Source of the DNA: Yimella lutea
GTDB taxonomy: Bacteria > Actinomycetota > Actinomycetes > Actinomycetales > Dermatophilaceae
NCBI RefSeq assembly: GCF_006715095.1
Contig: NZ_VFMO01000001.1
Coordinates: 372,001 to 436,000 of the forward strand
DNA: 64,000 nucleotides
Direction: 5' to 3'
Translations under genes and position numbers: made by a program
Notes under the pieces: model-generated
What the model was told of the DNA's origin: nothing
Databases searched by the model: none
The model's input: the letters and a program-made list of their open reading frames with translations, nothing else
Shown: positions 8,495-17,623 of the stretch, piece after piece
How positions within the stretch are numbered: the first letter of the stretch is position 1
Layout of the letters: every line of letters begins with the position of its first letter

Positions 8495-8535
8495 CAGGTG
8501 GGTCGGCGCGATTGCGCGCCGACCCACCTGTTTCC
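8495..8535 (+). terminator. Intrinsic terminator after the lipoprotein gene
   Basis: CAGGTGGGTCGGCGCG (8495-8510), loop ATTG, then the exact complement (8515-8530), followed by TTTCC. The 16-bp perfect stem starts 1 bp after the stop codon. Confidence 0.92.
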
Positions 8536-8548
8536 ACATGTTCTCTTC

Positions 8549-8665
8549 TCAGCGGTGCCGCAGGACGGCGTACAGCACGAAGCCCGCGACCAGTCCCCAC
8601 AACGCCGATCCGATGAAGGCGATGTGCACGCCGGACTCGGGGATGTTCACGGCGTCGATGGTGCC
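8549..8665 (-). pseudogene. Remnant of a second BenE-type transporter (C-terminus only)
   Basis: The minus strand ends with FIGSALWGLVAGFVLYAVLR-HR and a stop at 8549, nearly the same as the BenE C-terminus at 2693 (IGSAFWGLVAGLVLYVVLRR). By eye the two DNA stretches agree at roughly 78% of about 80 bases. Only about 25-30 codons of BenE remain. Upstream the reading changes to GTIDAVNIPESGVHIAF, which instead resembles the trhO start region (SSGVHIAF) and the bases in front of it. It is therefore a fragment, possibly a recombination junction, not a functional gene. Confidence 0.7.
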
Positions 8666-8739
8666 AGCGGCGCGGGGCTGCCTTGAAAATCGACGCGGAT
8701 GCGACATGATCGGCACATCTCGGGGAGCAGAAGGAAACC

Positions 8740-8964
8740 ATGCGTCGAGTGTTCGTGGCGATCGCCGCTGCGTTGTTGGGGTCGAGTGTGCTGACGGGTT
8801 GTTGGACCGAGAGGCCCTGCTCGGACGGCGAGTATCCGGTGACCGGCACGGGCACCAATACCGGTGGCTCCGTGTGTGTGAAGGACGGTGAGGCGCCCCC
8901 GTCCGGCTTCGGCACCTACCCGCCCGGTAAGACGCCGATGGTTGCTGGTGAAACGCCGACCTGA
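8740..8964 (+). CDS. Small lipoprotein, SCO0607-like
   Basis: 74 residues from ATG 8740 with an AAGGAAACC ribosome-binding site. The signal peptide MRRVFVAIAAALLGSS ends at the lipobox LTGC (Cys about 21). The mature part has four Cys-rich/Gly-rich landmarks: CSDGEYPV, GGSVCVKDGEAPP and the tail TYPPGKTPMVAGETPT. This pattern fits a small family of secreted Streptomyces-type lipoproteins (SCO0607 family, recalled from memory). Function unknown. It stands alone between pseudogene remnants. Confidence 0.75.
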   Translation: MRRVFVAIAAALLGSSVLTGCWTERPCSDGEYPVTGTGTNTGGSVCVKDGEAPPSGFGTYPPGKTPMVAGETPT

Positions 8965-8967
8965 GTC

Positions 8968-9337
8968 TCAACGAAGCCGAGGGATGACGTCTGTCACAAC
9001 CGTCTCCAGAGTTTCACGTGAACCCACGTCGACCGCGTCCTGTCGCGGCCAGTGGGTGATGACGTCGGTGAACCCGAGTTCGGCGGCACGTCCGACCAGG
9101 GATGCTCGGCCAGCTGCATGCCGCGGCACCGAGCACGGGGATGTCGAGCTCAGCGGTTCGCCGGACCAGGGCGATCTCGGTGTCGTCACGTTCCGTGAGG
9201 GGAGCGTCGGACGCCGGGTGGCGGATGTCGGCGTACCGCAGCGGATCGATGTCGGCGCCGCCCGCCGGCTGGTCGCGCCAGGGTCCGTGGCTGACCGGTT
9301 CTGCGTAGGTGGTGATGCCGACGAGCGAGCGACTCAC
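8968..9337 (-). pseudogene. Mosaic pseudogene: peptidase C26 (PuuD-like) fused to a luciferase-like tail
   Basis: GTG 9337 overlaps the stop of the MazG-like gene (GTGA) and starts SRSLVGITTYAEPVSHG, the N-terminus of gamma-glutamyl-GABA hydrolase relatives. After WRDQPA it jumps to GGADIDPLRYADIRHP and TELDIPVLG-like sequence, so about 60 codons are missing. The catalytic elbow CRGMQLA is readable only in another frame near 9108-9128. A third frame then gives SLVGRAAELGFTDVITHWPR, typical of the C-terminus of flavin-dependent luciferase-like monooxygenases, to a stop at 8968. Two unrelated genes have been joined by deletion and frameshifts. Confidence 0.65.
9011..9024. promoter_or_regulatory. 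parS-like site distant from parAB
   Basis: GTTTCACGTGAACC matches the parS core GTTTCACGTGAAAC at 13 of 14 positions. It lies inside the mosaic pseudogene, about 22 kb from parB. Binding is inferred from sequence only. Confidence 0.5.
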
Positions 9338-9666
9338 CGCGCCTGCCCGGCGGCCCCGTGCACCGACTCCCAGTGCAACCATTTGTCGGCGATCGCCCGG
9401 TCGACATCGATGCCGGTGCGGCGCGCGAACACCAGCAGCATGCCGATCGCGTCCGCCCATTCCGCGGCGAGCGCCTGCTCCTTCTGCTGATCGTCGAGGC
9501 CACGATCGCGGCCCTGCCCGGACGCGGTCAGCCACGCCTGGGCGAGCTCGCCGACCTCCTCGGTCAGTTTGAGCAGCACCCACTCGGGAGTGCGGTCGAC
9601 GTCGTAGGCACGCGAGTAGCCCGCGGAGATGTGATCGATGCGGTCGGCGTACTCGGAAAGTTCCAC
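9334..9666 (-). CDS. MazG-like nucleotide pyrophosphohydrolase family protein
   Basis: 110 residues from GTG 9666 (ELSEYADRIDHISAGYSRAY). The all-alpha MazG-like fold is indicated by KLTEEVGELAQAW (metal-binding EExxE-type helix, residues about 31-43) and AAEWADAIGMLLVFARR (the ExxD helix, about 68-84). Such proteins hydrolyse NTPs to NMP and pyrophosphate and are thought to clean nucleotide pools. The stop overlaps the GTG of the C26 pseudogene, so the two were once an operon. The gene is divergent from the S51 peptidase 72 bp away. Substrate cannot be told from sequence. Confidence 0.82.
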   Translation of the reverse strand: MELSEYADRIDHISAGYSRAYDVDRTPEWVLLKLTEEVGELAQAWLTASGQGRDRGLDDQQKEQALAAEWADAIGMLLVFARRTGIDVDRAIADKWLHWESVHGAAGQAR

Positions 9667-9738
9667 CCGCGCACCGTAGCCGCGCGCGCCGACAGCAATC
9701 GAGTTGCGCCGGGACTCCACCACCGAAAGGGTCGAGCC

Positions 9739-10440
9739 ATGAACGGGACGATCGTGACTCTGGGCGGCGGCGGGTTCTCGGATGCACACCGCGACTCCGC
9801 GATCGACGACTTCCTGCTCGACCTGACGGGAGCCTCGAGGCCGAAGGTCTGCTTCGTACCGACCGCGAGCGGTGACGCGGACGGGTACTCGCAGCGCTTC
9901 GAGGAGGCTTTCGCGGGCCGCGCGACGACGTCCGTGCTGTCGCTGTTCTGCCACAACCCGTGGGGTTACCTCGACCCGGAAATGCTGCTCGACCAGCACC
10001 TCATCTATGTCGGCGGCGGGTCGACCGCGAACCTGCTCGCGGTGTGGCGCCTGCACGGACTCCCCGACATCCTGTGGCGCGCAACGGAGCACGGCACCGT
10101 GCTGGCCGGTATCAGCGCGGGGATGAACTGCTGGTTCGAGCAGTCGTCGACCGACTCCTTCGGACCGCTCGCGCCGATGGACGACGGTCTCGGTTTTCTG
10201 CCCGGGAGCGCGTGCCCGCACAATCTCGGGGAGTCCGAGCGACGAGATCAGTACCTCGGCTGGGTCGCCTCCGGCGCGTTGAAGGACGGGTGGGCGGTCG
10301 ACGATCACACCGCCCTGGTCTTCCGCGACGGCGAGTTCCTCGAAGCCATCGGTGAGCAGGACGGTCACCCGGCATTCCGGGTCGAACGGCGCGACGACGA
10401 GGCGCTCGAGACCGCTCTCGACGTCCGTCTGCTGCGTTAA
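9739..10440 (+). CDS. Peptidase S51 family protein (PepE-like)
   Basis: 233 residues from ATG 9739. The S51 (alpha-aspartyl dipeptidase/cyanophycinase) fold is shown by the N-terminal TIVTLGGGGFS, FVPTASGDADGY, IYVGGGSTANLLAVWRLHG, and the nucleophile elbow LAGISAGMNCWF with Ser at about residue 129. A later His/Glu pairing cannot be assigned by eye. PepE-type enzymes are cytoplasmic and remove N-terminal Asp from dipeptides; the exact specificity here is unknown. The stop TAA interlocks with the TAA of the convergent glycosyltransferase gene through the palindrome TTAA. A second, different S51-like protein occurs at 60090. Confidence 0.85.
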   Translation: MNGTIVTLGGGGFSDAHRDSAIDDFLLDLTGASRPKVCFVPTASGDADGYSQRFEEAFAGRATTSVLSLFCHNPWGYLDPEMLLDQHLIYVGGGSTANLLAVWRLHGLPDILWRATEHGTVLAGISAGMNCWFEQSSTDSFGPLAPMDDGLGFLPGSACPHNLGESERRDQYLGWVASGALKDGWAVDDHTALVFRDGEFLEAIGEQDGHPAFRVERRDDEALETALDVRLLR

Positions 10441-11168
10441 GCCGAGACGATCTTGTCCGGCGGTTCGGCGAGGCCGCGCAGGTAGCCCGCGAAACCTTCC
10501 GGCGTTCGTGCAACGAATCGTCCGGACGTCACCACGGGCGCCGTCGCGGTGGCGACGACCGCCGCACCATCGCGCCGGATCGCGTCGACGAGCCGGACGT
10601 CCTCATGCACCGGCAGTTCCGGGAACTCGCCCGCGCGGCGGTAGGTGCTGAGCCGGACGCCGAGATTCGCTCCGTGCACGTACGGGTGATCCTCCGCCAG
10701 GACATGTCGCGCATGCCATGCCTCGATGACGCGCGGATCGACGCCGAGCGCTTCGGGCACGACCGTCCCTAGCACCAGATCGGCCCCGCCACAGGCCAGT
10801 TCGAGTTGCCGGGTGAGCCAGTGGTCCGGGACGACGCTGTCAGCGTCGGTGTTGGCCACCCAGGCGGTGCGGGCGTCCTGCACGCCGGCGAGCACCGCGG
10901 CGTGCTCGACACCGGCGCGGCGGGCTGCCCCGACCTGGCCGAAGGCACTGACCAACGCGTGCGCCCAATGCCGAGAGGCGACGATGTCGGCGGAGGAGTC
11001 GGTACACCGATCGAGCACGACCACGCAGGTCACCCGGGTTTCGGGCCGTTCGACGCTCAACCGCTCGATCGCAGCTTCGAGGCGGTCGAGGCAGCCAGGC
11101 AGCAGCGCCTCCTCGTCGCGCGCCGGCACGACGACAAGGATGTTACGGGGACAGGTTTCGATGTTCAT
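10437..11168 (-). CDS. Family 2 glycosyltransferase
   Basis: 243 residues from ATG 11168 (MNIETCPRNILVVVPARDEE). The GT2 (GT-A) fold is evident from VVVPARDEEALLPGCLDRL at the N-terminus, the VVVLDRCTDSSADI strand, and AWVANTDADSVVPDHWL, in which TDAD supplies the metal-binding DxD-like motif (about residue 116). HGANLGVRLSTYRRAG is the usual acceptor-side segment. No membrane helix, so probably a soluble or peripheral enzyme using a nucleotide sugar. It is divergent from the acyl-CoA dehydrogenase-like and PIG-L/methyltransferase genes over a 146-bp gap, and these three genes probably act in one pathway. Donor and acceptor unknown. Confidence 0.85.
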   Translation of the reverse strand: MNIETCPRNILVVVPARDEEALLPGCLDRLEAAIERLSVERPETRVTCVVVLDRCTDSSADIVASRHWAHALVSAFGQVGAARRAGVEHAAVLAGVQDARTAWVANTDADSVVPDHWLTRQLELACGGADLVLGTVVPEALGVDPRVIEAWHARHVLAEDHPYVHGANLGVRLSTYRRAGEFPELPVHEDVRLVDAIRRDGAAVVATATAPVVTSGRFVARTPEGFAGYLRGLAEPPDKIVSA

Positions 11169-11314
11169 TCTCGATTCGGAGGACAATGCGTTTGGGCCCA
11201 CGGTGCCACCTCGCGGTGGTCAAATGGCCGTTGGCAGCGCGCGAAGTTTGCCGCCGAACCCAATGACGCATGCACTTTCGCCCGCAGGGGTGGACGTAGA
11301 CGAGGGAGACCCCG

Positions 11315-12313
11315 ATGAGCGACCCGCAGGCTCGCGCCGGACTGGCGCCGGACGCCGGACCGGATGATCTCTACGAGCAGGCCCGGCGGTCAGCAGGGGA
11401 CGCGGCTGCGGCTCTGGCGCTGGCGCCCCGCATCGCCGAGGCGCTGCCGTTGCCCGGGTCGGGGTCGACCATCGAACTGTGGGAGGGCCTCGCCCGCCTG
11501 GGCATGATCGATCTGACCGTGGCACGCACCATCGAGCCGCAGCTGGACGCGCGGGCGATCCTCGCCGAGGCCGGCGACGACGCGCCCTGCGGCACCTGGG
11601 GTGTGTTCGCTGCGGAAGGTCCCGGCGTCCGGCTCACCGCGTCGCCGGACGGGGACGCGTGGAGGCTCGACGGGGTCAAGCCGTGGTGCTCGCTGGCTGC
11701 ACACCTCGACCATGCGCTGGTCACCGCATGGGTCGACGACTCGCAACGCGGCTTGTTCGCCGTCGACCTGCAACAGGACGCAGTGACCGCCACCAGCGGC
11801 ACCTGGGTCGCCCGCGGACTGCCGCAGGTGACGAGTGAGTCCGTCGAGTTCGCCGGGGTTGCGGCCACGCCCGTCGGTGATGCGGGCTGGTACCTGCGCC
11901 GGCCGGGGTTCGCGTGGGGCGGCATCGGTGTCGCAGCCGTGTGGTTCGGCGCTGCGGTGGCGCTTGCGTCCGCACTGACGTCGGCCGCCGGCAAACGGAA
12001 GCCCGACCAGATCGCACTGATGCACATCGGACGCTGTGACGCGGCCCTGCACGCGACCCGGTGCACCCTGCGGCAGGCAGCGGCCGACATCGATGCGGGC
12101 TCCGTGGACGACCCCGGTCTGCTCGCGGCGCGGGTGCGCACGATCGTGGCTCAGACCTGCGAGACGGTGATGACCGCCGTCGACCACGGCCTCGGCCCCG
12201 GGCCCCTCGTCGGGAACGAGGAGCACGCCGCCCGGGTCGCCGACCTACACCTGTACGTGCGTCAGTGGCATGCCGAGCGGGACCTCGCCGCGATCGGTTC
12301 GTCCGTGGTGTAG
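11315..12313 (+). CDS. Acyl-CoA dehydrogenase-like protein
   Basis: 332 residues from ATG 11315, preceded by GAGGGAGAC. The middle domain motif region GTWGVFAAEGPGVRLTA and LDGVKPWCSLAAHLDHALV corresponds to the flavin-binding beta domain of acyl-CoA dehydrogenases, and the C-terminal helical domain includes IGVAAVWFGAAVALASAL. It is shorter than normal family members (about 380 residues) and the N-terminal alpha domain and catalytic Glu region are reduced, so it may have lost classical beta-oxidation activity. The stop is 2 bp before the PIG-L/methyltransferase start, hence one operon. An oxidoreductase acting on a glycosylated or acylated intermediate is a reasonable guess only. Confidence 0.78.
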   Translation: MSDPQARAGLAPDAGPDDLYEQARRSAGDAAAALALAPRIAEALPLPGSGSTIELWEGLARLGMIDLTVARTIEPQLDARAILAEAGDDAPCGTWGVFAAEGPGVRLTASPDGDAWRLDGVKPWCSLAAHLDHALVTAWVDDSQRGLFAVDLQQDAVTATSGTWVARGLPQVTSESVEFAGVAATPVGDAGWYLRRPGFAWGGIGVAAVWFGAAVALASALTSAAGKRKPDQIALMHIGRCDAALHATRCTLRQAAADIDAGSVDDPGLLAARVRTIVAQTCETVMTAVDHGLGPGPLVGNEEHAARVADLHLYVRQWHAERDLAAIGSSVV

Positions 12314-12315
12314 GA

Positions 12316-13647
12316 ATGACGCAGACGTTCGACCTCGCCGACCCGGGCATTCCCGAGCGGGACTGGCTCGCCGCCCTCGCGTCGCGCGAATTTCCTACGC
12401 TTGATCTGCGAGCCTTCGAGCACCTTGTCGTCGTGGCCGCGCATCCGGACGACGAGACCCTCGGCGCCGGCGGACTGATGGCTACTGCAGCCGCTCTCGG
12501 GCTGAGGATCACGGTCGTCGTTCTGACCGATGGCGCTGCGTCACATCCGAACTCACCGACACACTCTCCGCGAGAACTGCGCCGCATCCGGGAGGCCGAG
12601 GTGCGTCACGCCGTGTCGTCGCTGGCTCCGGACGCGTCGGTCGTCACGCTCGGCCTGCCCGACGGCGCGCTGGCCGAGCAGGGCGACAAGCCGGTGAACG
12701 CGATCGTCGAGGCGATCGGTCTGGACGGCGCGTCCACGCTGTTGCTGTCACCCTGGCACGCCGACCGGCACCCCGACCACGCTGCGGCGGCGCAGGCGGC
12801 CGCGCTGTCCGCCCGCCGCACGGACGCAACCCACCTCGGCTACCCGATCTGGGCCTGGCATTGGAGTTCGGTCGACGAGTTCCCTTGGGAGTCAGCCGTT
12901 TCCATCGATCTGACGCCGTCGACCGTCGAATGGAAGCGGACGGCGATCGCGGCGCACACCAGTCAGGTCGAGCCGCTGTCGGACGCCCCAGGCGACGAGG
13001 CGCTCCTGCCAGATCACGTGCTGCAGCACTTCGCACGTGCTCAGGAAATCCTGCTGTCGCAGAACGTGATTCAGGATCAAGCTCTTGACGACCTGCACGA
13101 CGAGCAGGCGGACCCGTGGAACGTCGACGAGTCCTGGTACGAACGGCGCAAGCGAGCGGTGACGCTCGGTCTGCTGACGCGTGCGCGGTACGAGTCGGCG
13201 CTCGAGGTCGGCTGCTCGATCGGTGCACTGACCACTGATCTGGCCGAACGCTGCGACCGCGTACTCGGTATCGATGCGAGCGCCCACGCGGCTCGCGCCG
13301 CAACCGCACGCGTACCGGAGAACGCCGAAATCCAGCAGCGCGATGCACCCGAGGACTGGCCGGACGGCAGGTTCGACCTGGTCGTGCTGTCCGAGGTCGG
13401 CTACTTCCTGAGCCCGCGCCGCTGGGACGCCTTGCTGGACCGCGTCCGCGAAAGTCTGACCGAGGGCGGCGAGGTGCTGTTGTGTCACTGGCTCCCGCAG
13501 CCGGACGGTTGGCCGATGGACGGCGAGGTCGTGCATGAAGCCGCGATCGAGCGTCTGAGCGGAGAAGGGCGGCGCGTAGTCGTGCAGTACCGGGACGACC
13601 ACGTCCGCATGGAGGTCATCGGAGCCAGTCCGGTCAGGCCTGACTGA
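12316..13647 (+). CDS. Bifunctional PIG-L deacetylase / SAM-dependent methyltransferase
   Basis: 443 residues from ATG 12316. Domain 1 (about 35-235) is a PIG-L/LmbE zinc deacetylase: VVVAAHPDDETLGAGG carries the metal-binding HPDDE, and SPWHADRHPDHAAAA the distal HxDH. Domain 2 (about 275-440) is a Rossmann class I methyltransferase with ALEVGCSIGALTTDLAER (motif I, residue about 295) and DLVVLSEVGYFL (motif IV). PIG-L enzymes remove N-acetyl groups from GlcNAc-type sugars. The fusion therefore suggests de-N-acetylation followed by N- or O-methylation of a sugar attached by the neighbouring glycosyltransferase. Both halves look intact. Confidence 0.88.
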   Translation: MTQTFDLADPGIPERDWLAALASREFPTLDLRAFEHLVVVAAHPDDETLGAGGLMATAAALGLRITVVVLTDGAASHPNSPTHSPRELRRIREAEVRHAVSSLAPDASVVTLGLPDGALAEQGDKPVNAIVEAIGLDGASTLLLSPWHADRHPDHAAAAQAAALSARRTDATHLGYPIWAWHWSSVDEFPWESAVSIDLTPSTVEWKRTAIAAHTSQVEPLSDAPGDEALLPDHVLQHFARAQEILLSQNVIQDQALDDLHDEQADPWNVDESWYERRKRAVTLGLLTRARYESALEVGCSIGALTTDLAERCDRVLGIDASAHAARAATARVPENAEIQQRDAPEDWPDGRFDLVVLSEVGYFLSPRRWDALLDRVRESLTEGGEVLLCHWLPQPDGWPMDGEVVHEAAIERLSGEGRRVVVQYRDDHVRMEVIGASPVRPD

Positions 13648-13708
13648 TCAAGTTGGTGGAGCCCGGCTCGCAACAGTTGCGAACTGCGGGGGCGGGACGG
13701 ACGGGCGG

Positions 13709-14538
<830 letters not shown>

Positions 14539-14542
<4 letters not shown>

Positions 14543-15576
14543 CGCTTCTCCGCCTGTCGCCGGATGTAGGTGTTCACCAGAGTGGCGAGCACCAACATGA
14601 TGCCGAGGAAGGTCTTCAACCAGTCGGGGTTCCAGCCGGCGTAGGTGATGCCGAGGTTGGTCATGCCGTAGATCAGCGCGCCGAGCGAGGCACCGATCAC
14701 CGAGCCATAACCGCCGGTCAGCAGACACCCGCCGACGACCGCGGCGATGATGAAGATGAACTCGTCGCCGACACCGATGTTCGACTGCACGCTGCCGTAG
14801 TTGAACAGCGTGTGCATGCCCAGCAGCCAGGCGCAGAACCCGACGAACATGAACAGCCCGATCTTCACCTTGGTGACCGGGACGCCGACCGCGCGGGCCG
14901 CGTCCGCGTCGCCACCCGAGGCGAGGATCCAGTTGCCGAGCCGTGTCTTGGCGAGCACCAGCGCACCGAGCGCGGTGAGCAGGATCCAGAACAGGACGGT
15001 GATCTTCAGGTTCACCCGGCCGATGGTCAGCGAGGCCGCGAAGATGTTCTGCGCCGCGTCAAACCCGTCCATGTCCGAGATCCGCGGCGAGGTGACCCCA
15101 CCGGTGATCTTCTTGGTCATCGCCAGGTTGAAACCCTGCAGGATGAAGAAGGTGCCGAGCGTCACCAGGAAGCTCGGCAGCTTCGTCCGCACCAACAACA
15201 GCCCGTTGAGGAAGCCGACGAGCAGCGCGACCGCGAGCGCCACGATCACCCCGACCCACAGGTTGGTACTGAACTGCCAGGCGAACATCGACGCGACCAG
15301 CGCCGACGTCGTCATGGCCACACCGGCCGACAGGTCGAACTCGCCGCCGATCATCAGCAACGCCACCGGCACCGCCATCATCCCGATGGTGGACGCGAGG
15401 TACCCGATCGTGCCGATCGCCGCCACCGAACGGAACGGGGGCGCGACGGTCAGGAAGAGGACGAGGACGGCGACCGCTCCGATGAGCGCTCCGACCTCGG
15501 GTGTGCTGAGCAGACCGGCGAGCGGCGACCGGGCCTTGACCCGGTCGTCACCCTTCGTCGTCGGTGTGGAACTCAT
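14539..15576 (-). CDS. Sugar ABC transporter permease (CUT2 type)
   Basis: 345 residues from ATG 15576, with about ten hydrophobic helices. The family landmark MIGGEFDLSAGVAMTTSALV (about 77-96) and the coupling region NGLLLVRTKLPSFLVTLGTF are typical of RbsC/FrcB-type permeases. Three bp separate it from the substrate-binding protein gene and it overlaps the ATPase gene by 4 bp. It forms the membrane channel for the sugar or polyol bound by the upstream lipoprotein. Confidence 0.93.
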
Positions 15577-15579
15577 GAA

Positions 15580-16584
15580 TCAGCGGATGCCCTGCGAGGC
15601 GTACTTCTCGACCGCGTCGACGTTGCTCTTGTCGATGAACGCCGGCCCGGTGAGCGTCGGCTGACCGCCGCCGACCGTGCTGCCGTTGTACTTGTAGAGC
15701 CAGATCGACTGGATCGCGAGGTAACCCTGCAGCCACGGCTGCTGGTCGATCGCGAACTCGATCTTGCCGTCCTTGATCGCCTTCACCAGGTCGGCGTTGG
15801 TGTCGAACGTGCCGACCTTCGCCTTCGACGACGCCCCGTCACGGCCCTTCAGCGCGTTCAGCGACACGTCGGCGTTGAGGCCGATGATCCAGTCGATGTT
15901 CTTGGCCTGCGAGAGCTTGGCCTGGACGCTGGTGACGATGTTCGGCAGGTTCTTGCCGTCGACGTACAGCGTCTGGGTCGAGGGCACCTTCGCCTTCACA
16001 CCGGCGCAGCGGTCCTCGAGGCCGACGTTGCCCTGCTCGTGAATGATGCACAGCGGGGTGGTGGCGCCGGCGGCCTTGAGCTTGTCGCCCACCGCTTCAC
16101 CGGCGGTCTTCTCCGGCTGACCGAAGAACCCGATGAGACCGAACTCCTTGGCCTTGTCGCTGCCGGAGTTCACGCCGACGACCGGGATCTTCGCCTTGGT
16201 GGCGTTGCCGACGGCACCCTTCATGGCGTCCGGCTTGCCCAGGGTCGTGGCCACCCCGGCGACCTTCTTGTCGACGGCGGCCTGCACCAGCGATGCCTGC
16301 TTGGTGCCGTCGGGGTCGGCGGAATACTCGAGCTTGATGTTGTACGTCTTCGCGGCCGTCTCGGCACCCTTGCGGACGATGTCCCAGAAGGTGTCGCCGG
16401 GACCGGAGTGGGTGACCAAGGCGACGGTCATCGACGGGGTGTCGACGCCGCCGCTGCCACCGGCCGCCTTGGAGGACGCCGACTCGGTGGCCTTCTTGCC
16501 ACCGGAGTCGCTGCTGCACCCGGTGATCGCGAGCGCTGCGGCGGCACCGACGGCCGCCAGTTTGATTACAGCCTTGCCAGTCAT
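15580..16584 (-). CDS. Sugar ABC transporter substrate-binding lipoprotein
   Basis: 334 residues from ATG 16584 with GGAAAGGAACAGCC as ribosome-binding site. Signal peptide with lipobox AITGC (Cys about 22), then a Ser/Lys-rich linker and a periplasmic-binding-protein type 1 fold (MTVALVTHSGPGDTFWD, NIDWIIGLNADVSLNALKG, FAIDQQPWLQGYLAIQ). The DQQPWLQGY segment is characteristic of CUT2 sugar binders. Ligand unknown; with IolE-like and dehydrogenase genes in the same run, an inositol-type polyol or rare sugar is a fair inference. A 155-bp gap upstream contains the hairpin GGCGACT-N5-AGTCGCC near 16659-16677, which could give this abundant protein its own mRNA stability. Confidence 0.92.
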   Translation of the reverse strand: MTGKAVIKLAAVGAAAALAITGCSSDSGGKKATESASSKAAGGSGGVDTPSMTVALVTHSGPGDTFWDIVRKGAETAAKTYNIKLEYSADPDGTKQASLVQAAVDKKVAGVATTLGKPDAMKGAVGNATKAKIPVVGVNSGSDKAKEFGLIGFFGQPEKTAGEAVGDKLKAAGATTPLCIIHEQGNVGLEDRCAGVKAKVPSTQTLYVDGKNLPNIVTSVQAKLSQAKNIDWIIGLNADVSLNALKGRDGASSKAKVGTFDTNADLVKAIKDGKIEFAIDQQPWLQGYLAIQSIWLYKYNGSTVGGGQPTLTGPAFIDKSNVDAVEKYASQGIR

Positions 16585-16738
16585 GGCTGTTCCTTTCCGT
16601 CACGTCCTTGGGACGGCGATGAAGAAGTGGGACTTTGTCTGCTGGCGACTATCTCAGTCGCCGCGTTCCGGCGGTCGAATCGACACGGGAAGATAACCGA
16701 CCGTTGCGTGAACGTTGTGGCCCCCTTCCCTTTCCGGA

Positions 16739-17623
16739 TCAGTCCAGCGCGATCGACATCAGGTAGCCGACCGACCGGCTGACGTCGCCGATTGGTTCCA
16801 GATCCGACCCGGCCGGATCGACGTCCAGGATCGTGTCCTGTTCGAGCACGTACCAACCGGTGTAGCCGGACGCCTCCAGACTGCGCACGATGCGATCGAT
16901 CGGCACATCACCGTCGCCGAGCGGCACATACATCCCCTGCGCCACCGCCTGCATGTAGGTCAGCGAGCCCTCCTGCGCCTGCCGGGCGAGGTCGAGGCGC
17001 ACGTCCTTGAGGTGGACGTGCCCGATGCGGTCGGGGTGTTGTTCGGCGATCGCCACCGGGTCGCCTCCACCGATCAGCAGGTGCCCGGTGTCGAGGCAGA
17101 GCGCGATCGACGAACCCTCGACCACCTGCAGCGCTTCCTGCCCGCTCTCGATCATCGTGCCGACGTGCGGGTGCAGCGTCGCGCGCAGACCGTTCTCGGT
17201 CGCGGCGGCGTCGATGCGATCGAGATTGTGCAGCAACGATTCCCACTGCTCCTCCTCCAGCACCGGACGGGCGTCGTAACCGTCCTGGCCGGTGGAGGCG
17301 GCGATGACGACGGTCGACGCCTGCGCCAACACCAGCGAGTCGATCGCGCTGAGCACTTCCGGCAACGGGTCGTGGTCCGGGTCATGCAGCACGACCGGCA
17401 CGAACTGGCCGACCGCCCGTAGGTCGTAGGAGACCAGCGTCTCGACCTTCGCGTCCGGGTTCTGCGGCAGGAAACCGTCCGGGCCGAACTCCGTTGCCTG
17501 CAGCCCGATTCCACGCATCTGTTCGAGCACCACCTCGGGCGGCAACTGGTAGCCCCAGCCGGGCACCTCGCACACGCCCCAGCTGATCGGGGCGCCGGCG
17601 ATGCGGGAGGCGAGGGCGCTCAT
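16739..17623 (-). CDS. Sugar phosphate isomerase/epimerase, TIM barrel (IolE/IolI-like)
   Basis: 294 residues from ATG 17623, overlapping the previous stop as ATGA. Xylose-isomerase-like TIM barrel: IAGAPISWGVCEVPGWG at the start is the typical IolE/MocC opening, LHPHVGTMIES supplies a metal-ligand His, SIALCLDTGHLLIGGGDP carries the Asp-x-Gly-His metal site, HVHLKDVRLD the later ligands and YTGWYVLEQD the final strand. IolE dehydrates 2-keto-myo-inositol; IolI isomerises it. Which of these, or a different ketose epimerase, cannot be decided. It follows the dehydrogenase gene directly, as expected of consecutive steps. Confidence 0.88.
   Translation of the reverse strand: MSALASRIAGAPISWGVCEVPGWGYQLPPEVVLEQMRGIGLQATEFGPDGFLPQNPDAKVETLVSYDLRAVGQFVPVVLHDPDHDPLPEVLSAIDSLVLAQASTVVIAASTGQDGYDARPVLEEEQWESLLHNLDRIDAAATENGLRATLHPHVGTMIESGQEALQVVEGSSIALCLDTGHLLIGGGDPVAIAEQHPDRIGHVHLKDVRLDLARQAQEGSLTYMQAVAQGMYVPLGDGDVPIDRIVRSLEASGYTGWYVLEQDTILDVDPAGSDLEPIGDVSRSVGYLMSIALD

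Noticed and set aside
16659..16677. Hairpin GGCGACT-GAGAT-AGTCGCC as a terminator
   Set aside because: Short stem, no T-run, and it lies inside a likely operon; kept only as a remark under the binding-protein gene.
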